IMG/VR virus record: IMGVR_UViG_3300007640_000279
Coordinates: 1-21,901 of that record
Reading direction: 5' to 3' (one strand)
DNA: 21,901 bases
Origin: a virus
The position numbers were made by a program, and so were the translations under genes. Shown in pieces: positions 20,392 through 21,901 of this stretch. The notes below the pieces were generated by a model. That model did no database searches. It had not been told where the DNA came from and was given only the letters and a program-made list of their open reading frames with translations. Positions within the stretch are counted from its first letter, which is position 1, and each line of letters begins with the position of its first letter.

Positions 20392-20628
20392 ATGTTCGAC
20401 CCAGTAATTGCCCACGAGGAACTCAGCGACGGCCACAAGAAACTTGTCGGCCTATATCAGGAAGTCCTACTGTCGGAAGACGAGGGCACCCTCGAAGACG
20501 ACATGTGGTTCCCGAAAGCCGTCAAGGCCGTCGGTGAAGACGCTGACGTCGTCATCTCTGAAGTGTCCGCTCGTTGGCCTCACGGTCAAGTGAGCGAACA
20601 ACAGATACGTCAACACTGTTCGATCTAA
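20392..20628 (+). CDS. First rightward gene, unknown small acidic protein
   Basis: A 78-residue acidic protein without recognisable motifs. It has helical stretches (SDGHKKLVGLYQEVLLSEDE; FPKAVKAVGEDADVVISEVS) and ends RWPHGQVSEQQIRQHCSI. The ATG at 20392 follows CGGAGACAGACAC. Starts further up in the same frame lie inside the promoter. It opens the rightward operon and shares its leader sequence with the first leftward gene, so both may be induced together early in infection. Confidence 0.65.
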   Translation: MFDPVIAHEELSDGHKKLVGLYQEVLLSEDEGTLEDDMWFPKAVKAVGEDADVVISEVSARWPHGQVSEQQIRQHCSI

Positions 20629-20640
20629 GGAGGCAGTCAC

Positions 20641-20838
20641 ATGCACAGCGAACAACACCTCTCGCAACAGGAGTTCGAGTTCCACTGGGAGACTGACTAC
20701 GGGATGACCTCACGCACGATCGTGAACGGCACCCTGAAGGCAGCGACCGCGGAGCTCAAACGCCTCCATCCTGAAGACCACGGAGCCGACGGCTTCGTCA
20801 CCCTCGAAGACGGCACTGAGAAGCCGATCAACTGGTAA
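20641..20838 (+). CDS. Unknown small rightward protein
   Basis: A 65-residue protein that looks like one small beta-rich domain: FEFHWETDYGMTSRTIVNGT, a helix ATAELKRLHPED, and a final hairpin GFVTLEDGTEKPINW. I cannot name a family. AAGGAGGCAGTCAC precedes the ATG, a strong site, and it starts 12 bases after the previous stop. It has the codon use of its neighbours. Confidence 0.65.
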   Translation: MHSEQHLSQQEFEFHWETDYGMTSRTIVNGTLKAATAELKRLHPEDHGADGFVTLEDGTEKPINW

Positions 20839-20866
20839 CCCCTCAATCCAACCACGGAGAAGACAG

Positions 20867-21265
20867 ATGACCACAACAGCAGAGCTCCTCGAGCAGCACA
20901 ACGAGTTCGCAGAGAAGTGGGGCAAGAAGCCCCTGAAGTCCTGGAAGCAGTCGAAGGACGCCCTACGGGAACGCATCGACGCCATGAGGGCGGAAGTCGC
21001 AGACGACGTGATCGGAGACGACGAGCCCGAGGCCCCGAAGCCGATCAAGCTCAGGGGCGCGATGATGCCCTCAGTCACCATCGGCGCACTCGTCAAGGAG
21101 CTCCTACTCATGGAGGACGGACTGTCCTACGACCTCATCGAGGAGGCCGTCAAGCGTGAGTTCCCTGAGGCGAAGACGACGCGCCGCTCCATCGCCTCAG
21201 TGGCCGCAGACCTCCGTCGCAAGGGCGTTGAGGTGCCGATGCGCAAGAAGGGGCGTCCAGCATGA
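20867..21265 (+). CDS. Unknown phage protein, possible winged-helix DNA-binding domain
   Basis: A 132-residue protein. Residues 1-45 include a helix with KSWKQSKDALRERIDAMRAE, a pattern common in small phage proteins. Residues about 50-65 are an acidic linker. Residues about 68-125 (SVTIGALVKELLLMEDGLSY, DLIEEAVKREFPEAKTTRRS, IASVAADLRRKGVEVPMRKK) look like a winged helix: two helices, a recognition-type helix starting at TTRRSIASV, and a short wing. A regulatory role is possible, and it would be a candidate for binding the operator cluster nearby, but this is inference. CACGGAGAAGACAG precedes the ATG, echoing the leader at 20371-20390. Confidence 0.62.
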   Translation: MTTTAELLEQHNEFAEKWGKKPLKSWKQSKDALRERIDAMRAEVADDVIGDDEPEAPKPIKLRGAMMPSVTIGALVKELLLMEDGLSYDLIEEAVKREFPEAKTTRRSIASVAADLRRKGVEVPMRKKGRPA

Positions 21266-21483
21266 GCTGGTCGTTCGCTATTCGGGCGGGGTTCGTGCTA
21301 GGGGCGTTGCCGTGGGTCCTCATCGTCACGTGGAAGGCCCTCGACGCCTGGGCGTCCATGCCGACCGTAGAGGTCAGCCACTCCACCGGTCACTGCGAGC
21401 GCGTGATCGAGTACGTCGAACCGAAGAGGGGATACTCATGCGAGAACCTTCCAAACAAGTACGATCACGTCTGGGTGCGCTGA
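21262..21483 (+). CDS. Small inner-membrane protein with two cysteines
   Basis: A 73-residue protein with one hydrophobic segment at about 6-27 (AIRAGFVLGALPWVLIVTWK) and a short C-terminal domain carrying Cys45 and Cys60 (STGHCERVIEYVE; GYSCENLPNKYDHVWV). The C-terminal motif CENLPxKYxHVWV recalls small conserved phage proteins of unknown function. The ATG shares bases with the upstream stop (ATGA). The last 46 bases overlap the lipoprotein gene in another frame. If the C-terminus is periplasmic the cysteines could form a disulfide. An i-spanin role was considered but the domain is too short and not coiled. Confidence 0.6.
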   Translation: MSWSFAIRAGFVLGALPWVLIVTWKALDAWASMPTVEVSHSTGHCERVIEYVEPKRGYSCENLPNKYDHVWVR

Positions 21484-21901
21484 GCCTCGCGCTCCTCCTA
21501 GGGGGATGCGCGACGGCATCGTACGACGGGCCGGTGGGCGACGGACGGTACGTCTTCAACGGCCTGTTCGGCGAACAGCCCCACATAGGCCGTGCCATGA
21601 ACGAGCTCAGCCAGCGCCTCGCCGGCAGGGACGCCCTGTCACACGACGACGTGCGGACCCGAGAGGTCAGGGGCCACGTCGGCCCCGTCTGCCTCGTCGG
21701 CCACAGCCTCGGAGCGCTGAGGGCGGTACGGACCGCTCGAGAGGCGCGACGTCCGATCGCGTTCCTCGCGACCGTGGACGCCCCCGAGGACTTCGAGGTC
21801 CCGAGCAACGTCCGCGTGCACGTCGACTTCAGGCAGTGGGAACGTGGTGAGCCCTCGTACCCCGAGGGGTCGAGGACGAGGCGCGAGGGACACTACTTCC
21901 C
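21438..21901 (+). CDS. Phage lipoprotein with alpha/beta-hydrolase nucleophile elbow, 3' end outside window
   Basis: At least 154 residues, open to the window edge. The N-terminus is a lipoprotein signal: basic start (MREPSKQVRSRLG), hydrophobic core (ALSLALLLGG) and a Cys at 24. A motif RYVFNGLFGEQPHIGRAM (37-54) resembles the oxyanion-side loop of lipase-like hydrolases. Then PVCLVGHSLGALRAV (83-97) has the GxSxG elbow with Ser90. Asp114 (in ATVDAPEDF) and His152 (in EGHYF) lie where the acid and histidine of a triad are expected. It overlaps the upstream membrane protein gene by 46 bases. AGAGGGG precedes the ATG. Family and localisation are inferred; the end of the gene is not visible. 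Confidence 0.65.
   Translation, partial: MREPSKQVRSRLGALSLALLLGGCATASYDGPVGDGRYVFNGLFGEQPHIGRAMNELSQRLAGRDALSHDDVRTREVRGHVGPVCLVGHSLGALRAVRTAREARRPIAFLATVDAPEDFEVPSNVRVHVDFRQWERGEPSYPEGSRTRREGHYF

Noticed and set aside
21262-21901. Rz/Rz1-type spanin pair (membrane protein plus overlapping lipoprotein)
   Set aside because: The membrane protein lacks a long coiled periplasmic domain, and the lipoprotein is far longer than an o-spanin and carries a GxSxG hydrolase elbow.
1-21901. tRNA genes, CRISPR arrays, insertion sequences, integrase and attachment site
   Set aside because: I looked for cloverleaf patterns, regularly spaced repeats, transposase or integrase motifs and found none that I could support.

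Overview
The window is part of the genome of a tailed, long-tailed (siphovirus-type) double-stranded DNA phage, not ordinary bacterial chromosome. Almost every gene from 1 to about 20,200 lies on the minus strand in a tightly packed late operon. Read in transcription order (high to low coordinates), it runs: small early-type genes and a T4 DenV-like repair enzyme, small and large terminase, portal, Mu gpF-like head protein, scaffold, major capsid protein, head-tail connectors, tail terminator, tail tube, tail assembly chaperones, tape measure, and tail-tip genes. The base composition is GC-rich. The tail-tip proteins (DUF2460, DUF2163) belong to the same families as the distal tail proteins of the Rhodobacter gene transfer agent, so an alphaproteobacterial host, possibly marine, is a reasonable inference. 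Lysis and replication genes are outside the window.

Layout. 1-2873: tail tip. A DUF2163 protein runs off the edge, an SGNH-esterase tail fibre/tailspike follows, then a DUF2460 protein. The tip is visibly AT-richer than the rest, with the break inside the DUF2460 gene. 2875-8452: tape measure, HK97 gp10-like protein, a tail chaperone pair joined by a clear programmed -1 frameshift site (G GGA AAC), and the tail tube protein. 8475-11008: tail terminator, an inserted HNH-like gene, head closure and adaptor proteins, and two unknown small proteins. 11171-15983: capsid protein, scaffold, MuF-like protein, portal. 16059-18892: terminase subunits with two unknown genes between them. 18949-20200: four small leftward genes, one of them denV.

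The control point is 20201-20390, where leftward and rightward transcription diverge. It is built as an inverted duplication around one axis. A 38-bp near-perfect inverted repeat carries a -35-like element at each outer end, at least six copies of an ATARGGGG motif cover the promoter elements, and nearly identical 20-base leaders with ribosome binding sites sit equidistant from the axis. Right of it, five rightward genes follow: three small cytoplasmic-type proteins (one perhaps winged-helix), a one-pass membrane protein, and an overlapping lipoprotein with an alpha/beta-hydrolase nucleophile elbow that runs off the window.

The gene families are mostly familiar. The less expected material is regulatory or accessory: the mirror-image promoter, the frameshift cassette, a hairpin that hides a ribosome binding site, a family of ACGCGGG/CCCGCGT hairpins in late-gene gaps, the esterase tailspike, and the hydrolase-like lipoprotein.
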